A stretch of 64,000 nt of DNA from Bacilli bacterium (GCA_016283935.1 JAEENX010000025.1:1-64000), one strand, 5' to 3'. Positions 9,364 through 18,176 are shown, counted from the stretch's first letter. Translations and numbers: made by a program. The notes: a model not told the origin generated them from the letters alone.

Positions 9364-9999
9364 ATGAATATAACTGAGTTAAAGTTAAATGATAAAGCAT
9401 TTGATGATATCATGCTTAAACACAGCTTGGCCTTAAAGATGTTAGAGACAGAATTAAAGATCATGATTCAAAACTATGAATATACAAATAATTGTAATCC
9501 AGTTGATCATGTTAAATCTCGTCTTAAATCTAAGGAAAGCATAATTAAAAAACTTGAAAGAAAAAAATATCCAATTACAACTGAAAATATTGTTAAACAT
9601 GTACATGATATTATAGGTATAAGAATAGTATGTTCTTTTATCAATGATGTATATGATATCATTGATTTAATTAAACAAAATACTAAATATACTATAAGAG
9701 AAGAAAAAGATTATATATCTAATCCTAAAAATACAGGATATATTTCATATCATATTATATTAAAGATGCCTATATTCTTAGATGGTGAAGAAGTTGAAAT
9801 TGAAGCAGAAGTTCAAGTAAGAACAATCGCAATGGATTTCTGGGCTTCATTAGACCATAAGATAGGTTATAAATTAGATGATATGCCTGATGAATTAAGA
9901 GAAGAAATGTATAACTGTTCTAAAGAAATCAAAGAATTGGATAAACAAATGTATAAGATAAAGAAAAAAGCTGATAAATATAAAAGAGAACATCAATAA
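9364..9999 (+). CDS. relQ: Small alarmone synthetase, RelQ type
   Basis: 211-residue single-domain (p)ppGpp synthetase; transfers pyrophosphate from ATP to GDP/GTP. Seen: VDHVKSRLKSKESIIKKL, DIIGIRIVC with the catalytic-side Asp, YISNPKNTGYISYH (guanine-binding G-loop, usually GYRSxH) and EVQVRTIAMDFWASLDHK with the conserved E-x-Q-x-R-T. There is no HD hydrolase, TGS or ACT domain, and a C-terminal basic helix matches the tetramer-forming tail of RelQ. SD GAAAGGGG. Monocistronic between its own promoter and terminator, embedded in glycan genes. Confidence 0.92.
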   Translation: MNITELKLNDKAFDDIMLKHSLALKMLETELKIMIQNYEYTNNCNPVDHVKSRLKSKESIIKKLERKKYPITTENIVKHVHDIIGIRIVCSFINDVYDIIDLIKQNTKYTIREEKDYISNPKNTGYISYHIILKMPIFLDGEEVEIEAEVQVRTIAMDFWASLDHKIGYKLDDMPDELREEMYNCSKEIKELDKQMYKIKKKADKYKREHQ

Positions 10000-10015
10000 A
10001 TGTTCTCTTTTTTTT
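9982..10015 (+). terminator. Intrinsic terminator of relQ
   Basis: AAAAGAGAACAT/ATGTTCTCTTTT with loop CAATAA and a T8 run. Confidence 0.85.
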
Positions 10016-10022
10016 GTAAAAT

Positions 10023-10056
10023 ATACTAAAATGTACTTTTTTGTACTTTTTAGTAT
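10023..10056. repeat. Inverted repeat / hairpin downstream of relQ
   Basis: Arms ATACTAAAA-t-GTAC and GTAC-t-TTTTAGTAT flank T6; 13 of 14 positions pair. Not followed by a clean T run, so it may be an operator-like palindrome or mRNA hairpin rather than a second terminator. Confidence 0.5.
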
Positions 10057-10071
10057 GTTATTTTACTTTTT

Positions 10072-10128
10072 GGACGCATTAACTAGATGCAAACCATAAT
10101 AAGGTAGCATCAGTTTATTAATGCTTCC
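10072..10128 (+). ncRNA. Candidate structured RNA element upstream of the 42-aa ORF
   Basis: A 57-nt extended hairpin can be drawn by hand: GGA-c-GCATTAA pairs with TTAATGC-t-TCC. After an internal loop (CTA / AGTTTA), GATGC pairs with GCATC, then ACC with GGT around ATAATAA. Eighteen pairs in very AT-rich DNA is notable. No T run follows, so it is not a terminator. It precedes a short membrane ORF by about 55 bases and could be a leader element. No known class was matched with confidence. Confidence 0.4.
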
Positions 10129-10183
10129 TCTAAAAAAATATATATTATTTGATTAATATATTCAATATGAGAGAGGGGATAAA

Positions 10184-10312
10184 ATGGAAGAAAATTATGT
10201 ATTAAAAGTGAGTGATATTAGTAGTGTTTCTAAGAATGGAGGAATTGATAATGGTTATTATTATATAGGCTGTTTATTTTTATTATTAATTTTTTATTTA
10301 TATATGTTATAA
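10184..10312 (+). CDS. 42-aa single-pass membrane peptide (not in ORF track)
   Basis: The ATG at 10184 follows a strong SD (GAGAGGGGAT, 3-nt spacing). It encodes 42 residues: a polar N-terminus starting MEENYVLKVSD, a Gly/Asn-rich turn, and a C-terminal hydrophobic stretch (about 25-42, YYYIGCLFLLLIFYLYML) long enough for one membrane helix, ending at TAA. The stop overlaps the extended -10 of rmlB. Function unknown. The strong SD and the structured region upstream favour a real gene over a chance ORF. Confidence 0.55.
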   Translation: MEENYVLKVSDISSVSKNGGIDNGYYYIGCLFLLLIFYLYML

Positions 10313-10313
10313 T
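10305..10313 (+). promoter_or_regulatory. Extended -10 promoter of rmlB
   Basis: TGTTATAAT overlapping the stop codon of the 42-aa ORF; rmlB ATG about 44 bases downstream. Confidence 0.55.
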
Positions 10314-10356
10314 TTAATTGATGGAATAACTTTGAGGGTTGAGGAAGAAGGTTTAT

Positions 10357-11373
10357 ATGAAATATTTAGTTACAGGTGGATCAGGATTTGTAGGTTCAAA
10401 TTACTTACATTATGTTGTTAATAAATATCCGGAAGATCAATTTATATGTGTAGACATGCTTACTTATGCAGGTAATTTTAATAATATAGTTTCTTTGGTG
10501 GATAAACCTAATTTTAAATTTTATAAAATAGATATTAGAAATGCAGAAGCTATAGATACATTATTTGCAAAAGAAAGACCTGACTGTGTTATTAACTTTG
10601 CTGCAGAATCACATGTAGATAATTCTATAAAAAATCCTAATTTATTTAGTGAAACTAATATATTAGGAACTATGACAGTTATGAATGCATGTAGAAAACA
10701 TGGAAATGTAAGATTTCATCAAATATCTACTGATGAAGTATATGGAGATTTACCTTTAGATAGACCTGACTTAAAGTTTAAAGAAGATACACCAATTAGA
10801 CCATCAAACCCATATTCAGCTGCTAAAGCTGGAGCTGATATGCAATTAATGGCATATCAAAGAACATATGGATTACCAATTACTATTTCAAGATGTTCTA
10901 ATAACTATGGTGCTTATCAATTCCCTGAAAAGCTTATTCCAGTTGTAGTAAGTAAAGCATTAAAAAATGAACCTATTCCTATATATGGTAAAGGTGAAAA
11001 TATAAGAGACTGGGTTCATGTAGATGATCACAATAATGCTATAGATTTAATATTACACAAAGGTAAAATAGGTGAAATATATAATATAGGTGGACATTCT
11101 GAAAAGAAAAATTTAGAAGTAGTTAAAACTATATTAAATATACTAAAGAAAGATGAATCACTTATATCTTTTGTAGATGATAGACCTGGACACGATTTAA
11201 GATATGCTATTGATTCTAGTAAAATAGAAAATGAATTGGGATGGAGCTTATCTCATACGTTTGAAGATGGTATTGAAGAAACAGTTGATTGGTATGTTAA
11301 TCATCAAGACTGGATAGAAGATATTCAAAGTGGTGAATATAGAAAAGCTTATGAAAAACTATTAAAGAGATAA
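10357..11373 (+). CDS. rmlB: dTDP-glucose 4,6-dehydratase
   Basis: 338-residue short-chain dehydrogenase converting dTDP-glucose to dTDP-4-keto-6-deoxyglucose with bound NAD. Seen: N-terminal TGGSGFVGSN Rossmann motif, INFAAESHVDNSI, STDEVYGDL, catalytic YSAAKAG (YxxxK), RCSNNYG and RDWVHVDDH, all typical of RmlB. The TTG at 10339 in the ORF track is upstream of AAGAAGG; the ATG at 10357 is chosen, giving MKYLVTGG, the usual N-terminus. No rmlA, rmlC or rmlD is in the window, so the deoxysugar made is unknown. Confidence 0.92.
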   Translation: MKYLVTGGSGFVGSNYLHYVVNKYPEDQFICVDMLTYAGNFNNIVSLVDKPNFKFYKIDIRNAEAIDTLFAKERPDCVINFAAESHVDNSIKNPNLFSETNILGTMTVMNACRKHGNVRFHQISTDEVYGDLPLDRPDLKFKEDTPIRPSNPYSAAKAGADMQLMAYQRTYGLPITISRCSNNYGAYQFPEKLIPVVVSKALKNEPIPIYGKGENIRDWVHVDDHNNAIDLILHKGKIGEIYNIGGHSEKKNLEVVKTILNILKKDESLISFVDDRPGHDLRYAIDSSKIENELGWSLSHTFEDGIEETVDWYVNHQDWIEDIQSGEYRKAYEKLLKR

Positions 11374-11390
11374 TATTATTATCTCTTTTT
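11364..11390 (+). terminator. Intrinsic terminator of rmlB
   Basis: AAAGAGATAAT/ATTATCTCTTT, loop ATT, then Ts. Confidence 0.8.
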
Positions 11391-11445
11391 ATTTAATATA
11401 TTTATTATTTAGAAAATATGATATTATATGTATAGGTGGTAATGT

Positions 11446-12486
11446 ATGAAAAAAGTTGCTATATTTCAAAGAAATTTAAACATAGGTGGTATTGAAAGAT
11501 CATTAATTAATCTATTAAATTGTATAGATTATACTAAGTATGAAGTGGATTTATACTTATTTCATCGTGAAAATGTATTTATTAAAGATGTTAATGAAAA
11601 TGTTAATATCTATTATTTAGATAGACTACCTCAATTTACAAAAGTAATAAGTTTTAATCTTGTTAAAGCTTTTTATAGATGTAAAATTAATAAAGAATAT
11701 GATATAGCAATAGATTATAATTCTTATTCTGTAGATTGTGCATTAAATGCAATATTATGTCCTGCTAAGAAAAGAGTTATATGGGTTCATAATGATATAG
11801 ATATTAAATTAAAAGAAGAATTTAAATATAGAATACTTTATAGAGCTTTTAAAGCTAAATATAATTATTTTGATACTTTCGTATGTGTATCTCAAGGAGC
11901 AAAAGATGCATTTGAAAAAGTTACACATATAGATAAAGAATATAAAGTTATACCAAATGTAATTGATACTAAGAAAATAAAAGAATTAAAAGATGTTGAA
12001 ACTAAATTTAAAGTTAATGATGATGTAGTAAATATTTGTTCAACAGGTAGATTAGTACATCAAAAAGGTTTTGACCTACTTATAAGAGAATTTGCTAAAG
12101 TAATAGAAGAAGATACTGGATATCATTTATATATAATTGGTGATGGTAGAGAAAGACAAAATCTTAAACATTTAATTGAAGAATTAAAGATGGAAGAATA
12201 TATTACTTTAACAGGTAAATTTAATAATCCATTTAATGTAATGAATAAATGTGATGCATTTACATTGATGTCTAGATATGAAGGTCAAGGTATGGCAATC
12301 TTAGAAGCTAAAGCTTTAGGATTAGATATAGTTATTCCTAAACATCTAGAAAAATATATTGATGATATTGAAGGATGTGAATCAGTTAAAGAAGGTATTC
12401 TTCAATTATGTAAACATGAAAAAAGAGATTTTGATGATTTAAAGAAATATAATAATGATATTATTGAAAAGATAAATGAACTTTAG
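11446..12486 (+). CDS. Family 4-like (GT-B) glycosyltransferase
   Basis: 346 residues, two Rossmann-like halves. N-terminal NIGGIERSLINLL is the acceptor-side glycine motif of GT4. The C-terminal half has GRLVHQKGFDLLI, IIGDGRERQNL and SRYEGQGMAILEA, the E-x7-E-like donor nucleotide site. Retaining transferase acting on the cytoplasmic face in surface glycan assembly. SD AGGTGG. It is followed after 9 bases by the Alg14/Alg13-like pair, forming a three-gene unit that ends in one terminator. Confidence 0.85.
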   Translation: MKKVAIFQRNLNIGGIERSLINLLNCIDYTKYEVDLYLFHRENVFIKDVNENVNIYYLDRLPQFTKVISFNLVKAFYRCKINKEYDIAIDYNSYSVDCALNAILCPAKKRVIWVHNDIDIKLKEEFKYRILYRAFKAKYNYFDTFVCVSQGAKDAFEKVTHIDKEYKVIPNVIDTKKIKELKDVETKFKVNDDVVNICSTGRLVHQKGFDLLIREFAKVIEEDTGYHLYIIGDGRERQNLKHLIEELKMEEYITLTGKFNNPFNVMNKCDAFTLMSRYEGQGMAILEAKALGLDIVIPKHLEKYIDDIEGCESVKEGILQLCKHEKRDFDDLKKYNNDIIEKINEL

Positions 12487-12495
12487 GAGTTTTTC

Positions 12496-12966
12496 ATGAA
12501 GAAGAAAAAAGTAATATTTGTTGCTGGAGTAGGAGGACATCTAACTGAATTACTTCAATTAGATTCAATCTTTAAAGATTATGATTATACTTTAGTAACT
12601 GAAAAAACTGAAGTTACTAAAGATTTAAAAGATAAATATAATGTTAGATATTTTATATATAATAATAAAAAGAATTTCATTAAATACTTATTTGTAAATG
12701 GATTTAATTTATTAAATAGTATATATACTTATATAAAAATAAGACCTGATGTTGTAGTAACAACAGGACCTAATACAGGTGTTTATCTATGTCAATTAGC
12801 ACATATGTTTAAAAAGAAAGTAATATTCATAGAAACATATGCTAATGTTACTAATTCTACAAAATCAGGTAGAATAGTATATAAATTTGCTGATCATTTT
12901 GTTGTACAATGGGAATCTTTAAAGAAAGAATATCCAAATGCTTTATACTTTGGAGGTATTAATTAA
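12496..12966 (+). CDS. Alg14-like membrane-anchoring glycosyltransferase subunit (PssD/CpsF type)
   Basis: 156 residues. Matches the N-terminal half of a GT-B enzyme: VAGVGGHLTELLQL glycine loop, a hydrophobic segment (about 58-75), VVVTTGPNTGVYLCQLAH, and IETYANVTNSTKSGRIVYKFAD before the short tail. In streptococcal and rhizobial systems (CpsF/CpsG, PssD/PssE) this subunit binds the lipid acceptor and recruits the catalytic partner encoded next. The stop overlaps the partner's start (TAATG), so equal synthesis is likely. Sugar not predictable. Confidence 0.88.
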   Translation: MKKKKVIFVAGVGGHLTELLQLDSIFKDYDYTLVTEKTEVTKDLKDKYNVRYFIYNNKKNFIKYLFVNGFNLLNSIYTYIKIRPDVVVTTGPNTGVYLCQLAHMFKKKVIFIETYANVTNSTKSGRIVYKFADHFVVQWESLKKEYPNALYFGGIN

Positions 12967-13433
12967 TGATATTAGTTACACTTGGTACTCAAGACCAAAA
13001 AATGTATAGATTATTAGATATGTTAGAACATAGTAATATTAAAGATGAAATAATTGTACAAGCAGGAGGATCATCTGATTATAAATCAGATAAAATGAAA
13101 ATATTTAAATTTGTTTCGATGAGTGAAATGGATGAATTATTAGATAAAGCTGATATAGTTATTACTCATGGAGGATCTGGATCTATATTATCTGCTATAA
13201 AAAAAGATAAAAAAGTTTTAGCAATTCCTAGATTATCTAAATATGGTGAACATATAAATGATCATCAAACTGAAATAGTATCTGAATATGTTAAAGAAGG
13301 ATATATTTTAGATATTAAAGAAAAAGATAATATAGAAGATAAAATAAAAGAGTTAAAGAAATTCAAACCTAAGAAGTTTGTAAGTAATAAAAAACATTTC
13401 ATTGAAGAAATAAAAAAACTAATTGATGAATAA
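12966..13433 (+). CDS. Alg13-like catalytic glycosyltransferase subunit (PssE/CpsG type)
   Basis: 155 residues, the C-terminal donor-binding half of a GT28-type GT-B enzyme. MILVTLGTQDQ at the N-terminus, ADIVITHGGSGSI (nucleotide-sugar site) and PRLSKYGEHINDHQTEIV are characteristic of EpsF/CpsG/Alg13. It works only with the Alg14-like membrane subunit, whose gene it overlaps by one base. Last gene of the GT operon. Confidence 0.9.
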   Translation: MILVTLGTQDQKMYRLLDMLEHSNIKDEIIVQAGGSSDYKSDKMKIFKFVSMSEMDELLDKADIVITHGGSGSILSAIKKDKKVLAIPRLSKYGEHINDHQTEIVSEYVKEGYILDIKEKDNIEDKIKELKKFKPKKFVSNKKHFIEEIKKLIDE

Positions 13434-13459
13434 GGAAATATTTAATATTTCCTTTTTTT
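13432..13459 (+). terminator. Intrinsic terminator of the GT operon
   Basis: AAGGAAATA/TATTTCCTT, loop TTTAA, T7 run. Confidence 0.8.
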
Positions 13460-13498
13460 ATATTCTATTAAGAGTAGAGTATTAAAATTGTTTATAGG

Positions 13499-13507
13499 TG
13501 TTATAAT
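13499..13507 (+). promoter_or_regulatory. Extended -10 promoter of the XRE gene
   Basis: TGTTATAAT about 19 bases before the chosen ATG; weak or absent -35. Confidence 0.55.
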
Positions 13508-13525
13508 AAGTGTGTGGTGATGAAA

Positions 13526-14137
13526 ATGGATTCAAAAAAGTTTGGTAAACTTGTATATGACTTAAGAATTAAACATAAAATGACTCAAAAGGAATTAGGA
13601 GACAAATTATTTGTTTCTGATAAAACAATTAGTAAATGGGAATGTGGAAAAGGTTTGCCAGACGTTTCATTGTTGATTCCACTTGCTGATTTATTTGGTA
13701 TATCAGTAAGAGAATTAATGGATGGAAAATTAGAAGAAAAAACTACAATTACAAATAAAGATATTAATATAAATGTAAAAAAAGCAATTGATTTTAAAAA
13801 TGAATTTGATAAAAAGAAAAGAAGAAAAATTACAATTATTAAAATAGTTGTTTCTGTTTTAATTATATTTATTGCTATTTTTATAACTAATATTTATATG
13901 GTTAATCAATATTTTGTTAAACCAATTTTTGTTATGAATTCATTTAATAGTCATGTACATACTGAAGATGCAAACTATTATGAAAAAAATTATACTGGTC
14001 TAGGATATAATTTTTATACGAGAGGTCAAATGGAAGATGGTGAGTATTCAATAGATTATGTTGAAACATCTATCTTTGGACATACTATCTCTAAAAATGC
14101 CAAGGGTGTTGGATGGAATGTTAGATGGTTTAATTAA
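13526..14137 (+). CDS. XRE-family HTH regulator with membrane anchor
   Basis: 203 residues. Residues 1-60 form a Cro/CI-type helix-turn-helix (MTQKELGDKLFVSDKTISKW, with the recognition helix around DKTISKWE). A basic linker (KKKRRK) then leads into one transmembrane helix (about 108-130), followed by an outer region with several Tyr and a short C-terminal domain. So it is a membrane-tethered DNA-binding protein that could sense an external signal. Three in-frame starts exist; the ATG at 13526 lies 4 bases after GGTGAT as in other genes here. Target unknown. Confidence 0.8.
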   Translation: MDSKKFGKLVYDLRIKHKMTQKELGDKLFVSDKTISKWECGKGLPDVSLLIPLADLFGISVRELMDGKLEEKTTITNKDININVKKAIDFKNEFDKKKRRKITIIKIVVSVLIIFIAIFITNIYMVNQYFVKPIFVMNSFNSHVHTEDANYYEKNYTGLGYNFYTRGQMEDGEYSIDYVETSIFGHTISKNAKGVGWNVRWFN

Positions 14138-14172
14138 AGAAAATATACTTAGGTATTATAATAAAATAAATT

Positions 14173-14201
14173 AAGGGAAATATTTAATATTTCTTTTTTT
14201 T
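14173..14201 (+). terminator. Intrinsic terminator after the XRE gene
   Basis: GAAATA/TATTTC core with flanking G-U pairs, loop TTTAA, T8 run; a TATAAT (14206-14211) for the ASCH gene follows at once. Confidence 0.65.
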
Positions 14202-14231
14202 ATTGTATAATTAAAGCATGAGGTGATTTAT

Positions 14232-14564
14232 ATGTATAGAATGCATTTAGATAAGGAACATTTTGAAAATGTAAAAGCAGGAAATAAGACTGTTGAAATA
14301 AGACTAAATGATAAGAAAAGAAGAGAATTCAAAGTAGGAGATAAAATTGAATTTGAAAATAGAAGCGATAAGAGTAAGATAGACGCTACTATTACTGAAT
14401 TAAATATATATACATCATTTGAGGAATTATATAAACATGAAGATAAAATATCTATGGGATATAAAGAAGATGAAGTAGCTTGTCCTGATGATATGAGTGT
14501 TTACTATTCAGAAGAAGATCAAATTAAAAATGGCGTAGTCGCTATTCATTTCACATTAAATTAA
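14232..14564 (+). CDS. ASCH-domain protein
   Basis: 110 residues matching the ASCH/PUA-like barrel: an N-terminal helix containing VKAGNKTVEIRLNDKKRREFKVGDKIEF, the family's hallmark E-x-R plus G-D pattern, followed by strands. ASCH domains bind RNA or modified nucleotides and some are nucleases or hydrolases; no specific activity can be assigned. The GTG at 14223 is inside SD AGGTGAT; the ATG at 14232 is used. It is 15 bases upstream of the next membrane protein gene, so probably co-transcribed with it. Confidence 0.8.
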   Translation: MYRMHLDKEHFENVKAGNKTVEIRLNDKKRREFKVGDKIEFENRSDKSKIDATITELNIYTSFEELYKHEDKISMGYKEDEVACPDDMSVYYSEEDQIKNGVVAIHFTLN

Positions 14565-14579
14565 TTACAGGGTGGTTAC

Positions 14580-15284
14580 ATGAAAAGAAGTAAGAAAACT
14601 TTAAGAGTTTTTGCATTACTATTTGGTGTTATTGGTATATTAGTTACGTTAGTATTTGGAATTATAGGTTTTAGATATTTCTTAGTATATAATAATAGAG
14701 ATATAGCATATGCTAAAGTAATGGAAATAAATCATAGAGAAGGATATACCATAGTAAGATATACAACAAATGAACAATCATATAATAGAAAATTAAGAAT
14801 GATTGATTCAAGTTGGTATGAAAATGGATATATTACAGTTATATATGATAAAGATAATCCAAATAAGAGTTTTATTAAGAATCAAGCTATTACGGCTTTA
14901 TCATTAACAATAGTTGGTGTAGTATTCTCAATGATTGGTTTTATATCATATATGATTTTACGTTCTTATAATAAAAGAAAAAAATATTTATTAAAGAAAG
15001 GTAAAAAGATAGAAGCTAATATTGATAGAGTATCTGTTAATAATGCTATTCATTTTAAAGGTAAAAATCCATATCAAATTGAATTAAGCTATACTGAAAA
15101 TGGTAAAGAATATAAATTTATCCATCAAGAACTATGGTTTGATGTTAATAAAGTTATAGAAGAATACAAATTAAAAACTGTAGAAGTATGTGTAGATAAA
15201 AAGGATTATAATAATTACTATATTAATTTAGGAAAATATGGTAAAAATGACAATAAAAAGAAAAATGTAAAAAAGCGTAAATAG
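14580..15284 (+). CDS. DUF3592-like two-helix membrane protein
   Basis: 234 residues with membrane helices at about 10-32 and 106-128. Between them is a small beta domain with an alternating pattern ending YDKDNPNKSF, and the C-terminal cytoplasmic part repeats a similar domain; YDKDNP resembles the YDPxNP signature of DUF3592. Very basic C-terminus. Function unknown. SD GGGTGG; the gene ends in a perfect terminator whose loop is its own TAG stop codon. Confidence 0.65.
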   Translation: MKRSKKTLRVFALLFGVIGILVTLVFGIIGFRYFLVYNNRDIAYAKVMEINHREGYTIVRYTTNEQSYNRKLRMIDSSWYENGYITVIYDKDNPNKSFIKNQAITALSLTIVGVVFSMIGFISYMILRSYNKRKKYLLKKGKKIEANIDRVSVNNAIHFKGKNPYQIELSYTENGKEYKFIHQELWFDVNKVIEEYKLKTVEVCVDKKDYNNYYINLGKYGKNDNKKKNVKKRK

Positions 15285-15296
15285 TTTACGCTTTTT
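15269..15296 (+). terminator. Intrinsic terminator
   Basis: AAAAAGCGTAAA/TTTACGCTTTTT with the stop codon TAG as a 3-nt loop. Confidence 0.85.
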
Positions 15297-15350
15297 ATTT
15301 TATCTTTTACAGTAAATATTGTAGACTATTAATAGTAGGAGAGTGATATT

Positions 15351-15557
15351 ATGATTTATCCATCAATAGATAAAATATTAAATAAAGTAGGTTCTAAGTA
15401 TGTTTTAGTTCATGTAGCATCTATGAGAAGTAAACAAATGTTAGAAACTAAACACTACCAAATGAATGAAAAAGATTATGTTTGTAAAAGAGAAATTGGT
15501 AGAGCTTTAGAAGAAACTGAAAAAGGATTAATCAAAGTTATTAAGCTTGAAGATTAA
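15351..15557 (+). CDS. rpoZ: RNA polymerase omega subunit
   Basis: 68 residues. IDKILNKVGSKYVLVHVASMRSKQM is the omega/Rpb6 N-terminal helix region, which clamps the beta' C-terminus during RNA polymerase assembly, followed by REIGRALEETEKGLIKVI. SD AGGAGAGTGAT. In Bacillus rpoZ lies between gmk and coaBC; here it stands alone between a membrane protein and a P-type ATPase. A weak GAAGA/TCTTC hairpin with Ts (about 15549-15570) may end the transcript. Confidence 0.92.
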   Translation: MIYPSIDKILNKVGSKYVLVHVASMRSKQMLETKHYQMNEKDYVCKREIGRALEETEKGLIKVIKLED

Positions 15558-15596
15558 TTCTTCTTTTTTATTATGTAGCTTAAGGAGTTGGTTTAT

Positions 15597-18176
15597 ATGT
15601 TTTTTAATAAGAATATAAAAGAAATATATAAAGAGTTGAATACTAGTGAAGATGGTTTAACTTTAAAACAAGCTGAGTCTTTATATGTAGAAGTGGGTCC
15701 TAATGAAATAGTAGAAGGAAAAAAGAAATCAAAGATTGTTAAATTTTTAAGTCAATTTAACGATATGATGATTATCATTTTAATAATAGTAGCAATATTA
15801 ATGTTAATATATGGTTTATTATATTCACATGATTATACAGATTCTATTGTTATTGCTGTAGTTGTATTAATAAATGCTATCATGGGATTTATACAAGAAG
15901 AAAAAGCAGAAGTAACACTTGAAGGTTTGAAGAAGTATGTTTCTTCTACTTGTAAGGTAAAAAGAAATGGTAAAGTTGAAGTAATTGATACTAAGCTATT
16001 AGTTCCTGGAGATTATATTATTTTGGAAGCTGGTGAAAAAGTACCAGCTGATGCAAGAATAGTATCTTTATCTAATTTATTAGTAGATGAATCACCTTTA
16101 ACAGGTGAATCAAATCCTGTTAGTAAAAGAAGTGAAAAAGTAGCTGGTACTAAATTACAAATACAAGATCAATATAATATGTTATTCAGTGGTACAAATA
16201 TCACTAATGGTAGAGTTGAAGCAATTGTTACTTCAACAGGTATGTATACTGAATTAGGTAAAATAGCTGTATCTTTAAATACACCATATGAAATAAAGAC
16301 TCCTTTAGAATTAAGAATTGAAGAAATAAGTAAGAAATTAACTTTCTTAGTATTTTTAATATTAATTTTTATATTTATATATAGTTTTATTCAAAAATAT
16401 GAAGTAATGGAAATAATTATGCTATGCGCATCTCTTGCAGTAGCTGTTATTCCAGAAGGATTACCTGCAGTTATTACTATTAGTTTATCTAATGGGGCAG
16501 GTGCACTTGCTAAAAAGAAAACTATAGTTAGACAAATGACTGCTGTAGAAACATTAGGTTCAACTGATGTAATTTGTTCTGATAAAACAGGAACTATTAC
16601 TCAAAATAAAATGAATGTTCAAAAGAATGTAGTTTTAAACCAAGATTGGTTAGACTATGTTAAAATTCTATGTAATGACGCTATGTATTCTAAGGGAAGT
16701 TTTGTTGGAGATCCAACTGAAACTTGTATGTTAGAAGAATTAGGATATAAGAAGGTATCAACTGTTGCAAATGATTGTCCTAGAATAATGGATATTCCAT
16801 TTGATTCTGATAGAAAAATGATGTCTACTGTAAATGTTATAAATGGTAAGACATATTTATTAGTTAAAGGATCTTTAGATAGTTTAATGAAAAAATGTTC
16901 ATATATGTATAAAGACAATAAGAAAGTTAAATTAACTAAAGAAATGCAAAGAATTATAAATGAAGAAGAAGCTCATATGGCTGAAAATGCATTGAGAGTT
17001 ATTTCTTTTGCATATAAAGAATTAAAAGGTGTTCCTAAAAAGAATACTGATTTAATAAAAGAAGAAGAGAATCTAATATTAGTTGGATTAACAGGTATGA
17101 TAGATCCACCTAGAGTTGGTGTTAAAGAATCAGTTGCACTTGCTCAAAAAGCTGGTGTTAGAACAATAATGATAACAGGAGATTCTTTAATAACAGCAGG
17201 AGCTATAGCTAAACGTGTAGGTATAGTAGATTCTAGAGATGAATGTTTATTAGGTTCTAAATTAGATGAATATACAGATGAAGAATTAATTGATATTGTT
17301 AATAAGTACTCTGTATATGCAAGAGTTAGTCCTATACATAAAGAAAGAATTGTTAAAGCATTACAAGCTCAAGGTAAAGTAGTTGCCATGACAGGTGATG
17401 GAGTAAATGATGCACCAGCAATTAAAGATGCTCATGTTGGTATTGGTATGGGTATAACAGGTACTGAAGTTACTAAAAATGTGGCAGATATTATATTATT
17501 AGATGATTCATTTAGTACAATTGTAACTGCAATTGAAGAAGGTAGAAGAATATTTGCTAATATTAGAAATAATGTTATTTATTCTTTATCATCTAATTTT
17601 GGTGAATTATTTACTATATTAATTGCGATGTTTACTGGAACTACTATATTATTGCCAATTCATATATTATTTATAGATTTAGTAACAGATTCTATTCCTA
17701 GTATTTGTTTATCATTTGAACCTTCTGAAAAAGGTATTATGGATAAACCACCTAGAGGATTAGATAAACCAATGTTTACACCATTTGCAATTGCTAATAT
17801 TACAACATCAGCAATTGTTGAAACAGTAGCAGTGTGTTTAACATTCTTCTTAGTATTAAAGAATTATAATACTGAAATAGCAATGTCATGTGCTTTATTA
17901 ACATTGGTAATGCAAGAAATAATATATGCAATAACATGTAGAAATCTAAAACAATTTGTATTTAAACAAGGTTTCTTCTCAAATAAACAATTTAATATAG
18001 GAATATTAATTATATTAATAATAGAAGGAATATTCTTCTTAACTCCTTTAAGACAATTTATTGGAGTAGTAAGTGTATCAATTCCTTTAATGTTATTAAT
18101 AATAGTTGCTAATTTAGTAGTATTCTTTATATATGAGTTATTAAAACCTGTTTTAATAGGTTTATTTGAAGATTAA
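15597..18176 (+). CDS. Cation-transporting P-type ATPase (Ca2+-ATPase-like, type II)
   Basis: 859-residue membrane pump. Seen in order: N-terminal cation ATPase domain, TM1-2, actuator loop with TGES (about 166), TM4 PEGLPAVITIS (ion site), phosphorylation motif DKTGTITQNK (about 328), nucleotide-binding domain with KGSLDSLMKKC, GDGVNDAPAIKDA (about 600) and C-terminal membrane helices. PEGLP in TM4 is typical of Ca2+ pumps of the PacL/SERCA group, so Ca2+ efflux is the best guess. The TTG at 15588 overlaps SD TAAGGAG; ATG 15597 chosen. Monocistronic with terminator. Confidence 0.92.
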   Translation: MFFNKNIKEIYKELNTSEDGLTLKQAESLYVEVGPNEIVEGKKKSKIVKFLSQFNDMMIIILIIVAILMLIYGLLYSHDYTDSIVIAVVVLINAIMGFIQEEKAEVTLEGLKKYVSSTCKVKRNGKVEVIDTKLLVPGDYIILEAGEKVPADARIVSLSNLLVDESPLTGESNPVSKRSEKVAGTKLQIQDQYNMLFSGTNITNGRVEAIVTSTGMYTELGKIAVSLNTPYEIKTPLELRIEEISKKLTFLVFLILIFIFIYSFIQKYEVMEIIMLCASLAVAVIPEGLPAVITISLSNGAGALAKKKTIVRQMTAVETLGSTDVICSDKTGTITQNKMNVQKNVVLNQDWLDYVKILCNDAMYSKGSFVGDPTETCMLEELGYKKVSTVANDCPRIMDIPFDSDRKMMSTVNVINGKTYLLVKGSLDSLMKKCSYMYKDNKKVKLTKEMQRIINEEEAHMAENALRVISFAYKELKGVPKKNTDLIKEEENLILVGLTGMIDPPRVGVKESVALAQKAGVRTIMITGDSLITAGAIAKRVGIVDSRDECLLGSKLDEYTDEELIDIVNKYSVYARVSPIHKERIVKALQAQGKVVAMTGDGVNDAPAIKDAHVGIGMGITGTEVTKNVADIILLDDSFSTIVTAIEEGRRIFANIRNNVIYSLSSNFGELFTILIAMFTGTTILLPIHILFIDLVTDSIPSICLSFEPSEKGIMDKPPRGLDKPMFTPFAIANITTSAIVETVAVCLTFFLVLKNYNTEIAMSCALLTLVMQEIIYAITCRNLKQFVFKQGFFSNKQFNIGILIILIIEGIFFLTPLRQFIGVVSVSIPLMLLIIVANLVVFFIYELLKPVLIGLFED

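Noticed and set aside
10072-10128. Resemblance of GACGCA...AAACCA...GGTAGC to the c-di-GMP-I (GEMM) riboswitch
   Set aside because: The first GNRA hairpin and the conserved pairing core are missing, and the segment folds better as one extended hairpin; kept only as an unclassified structured element.
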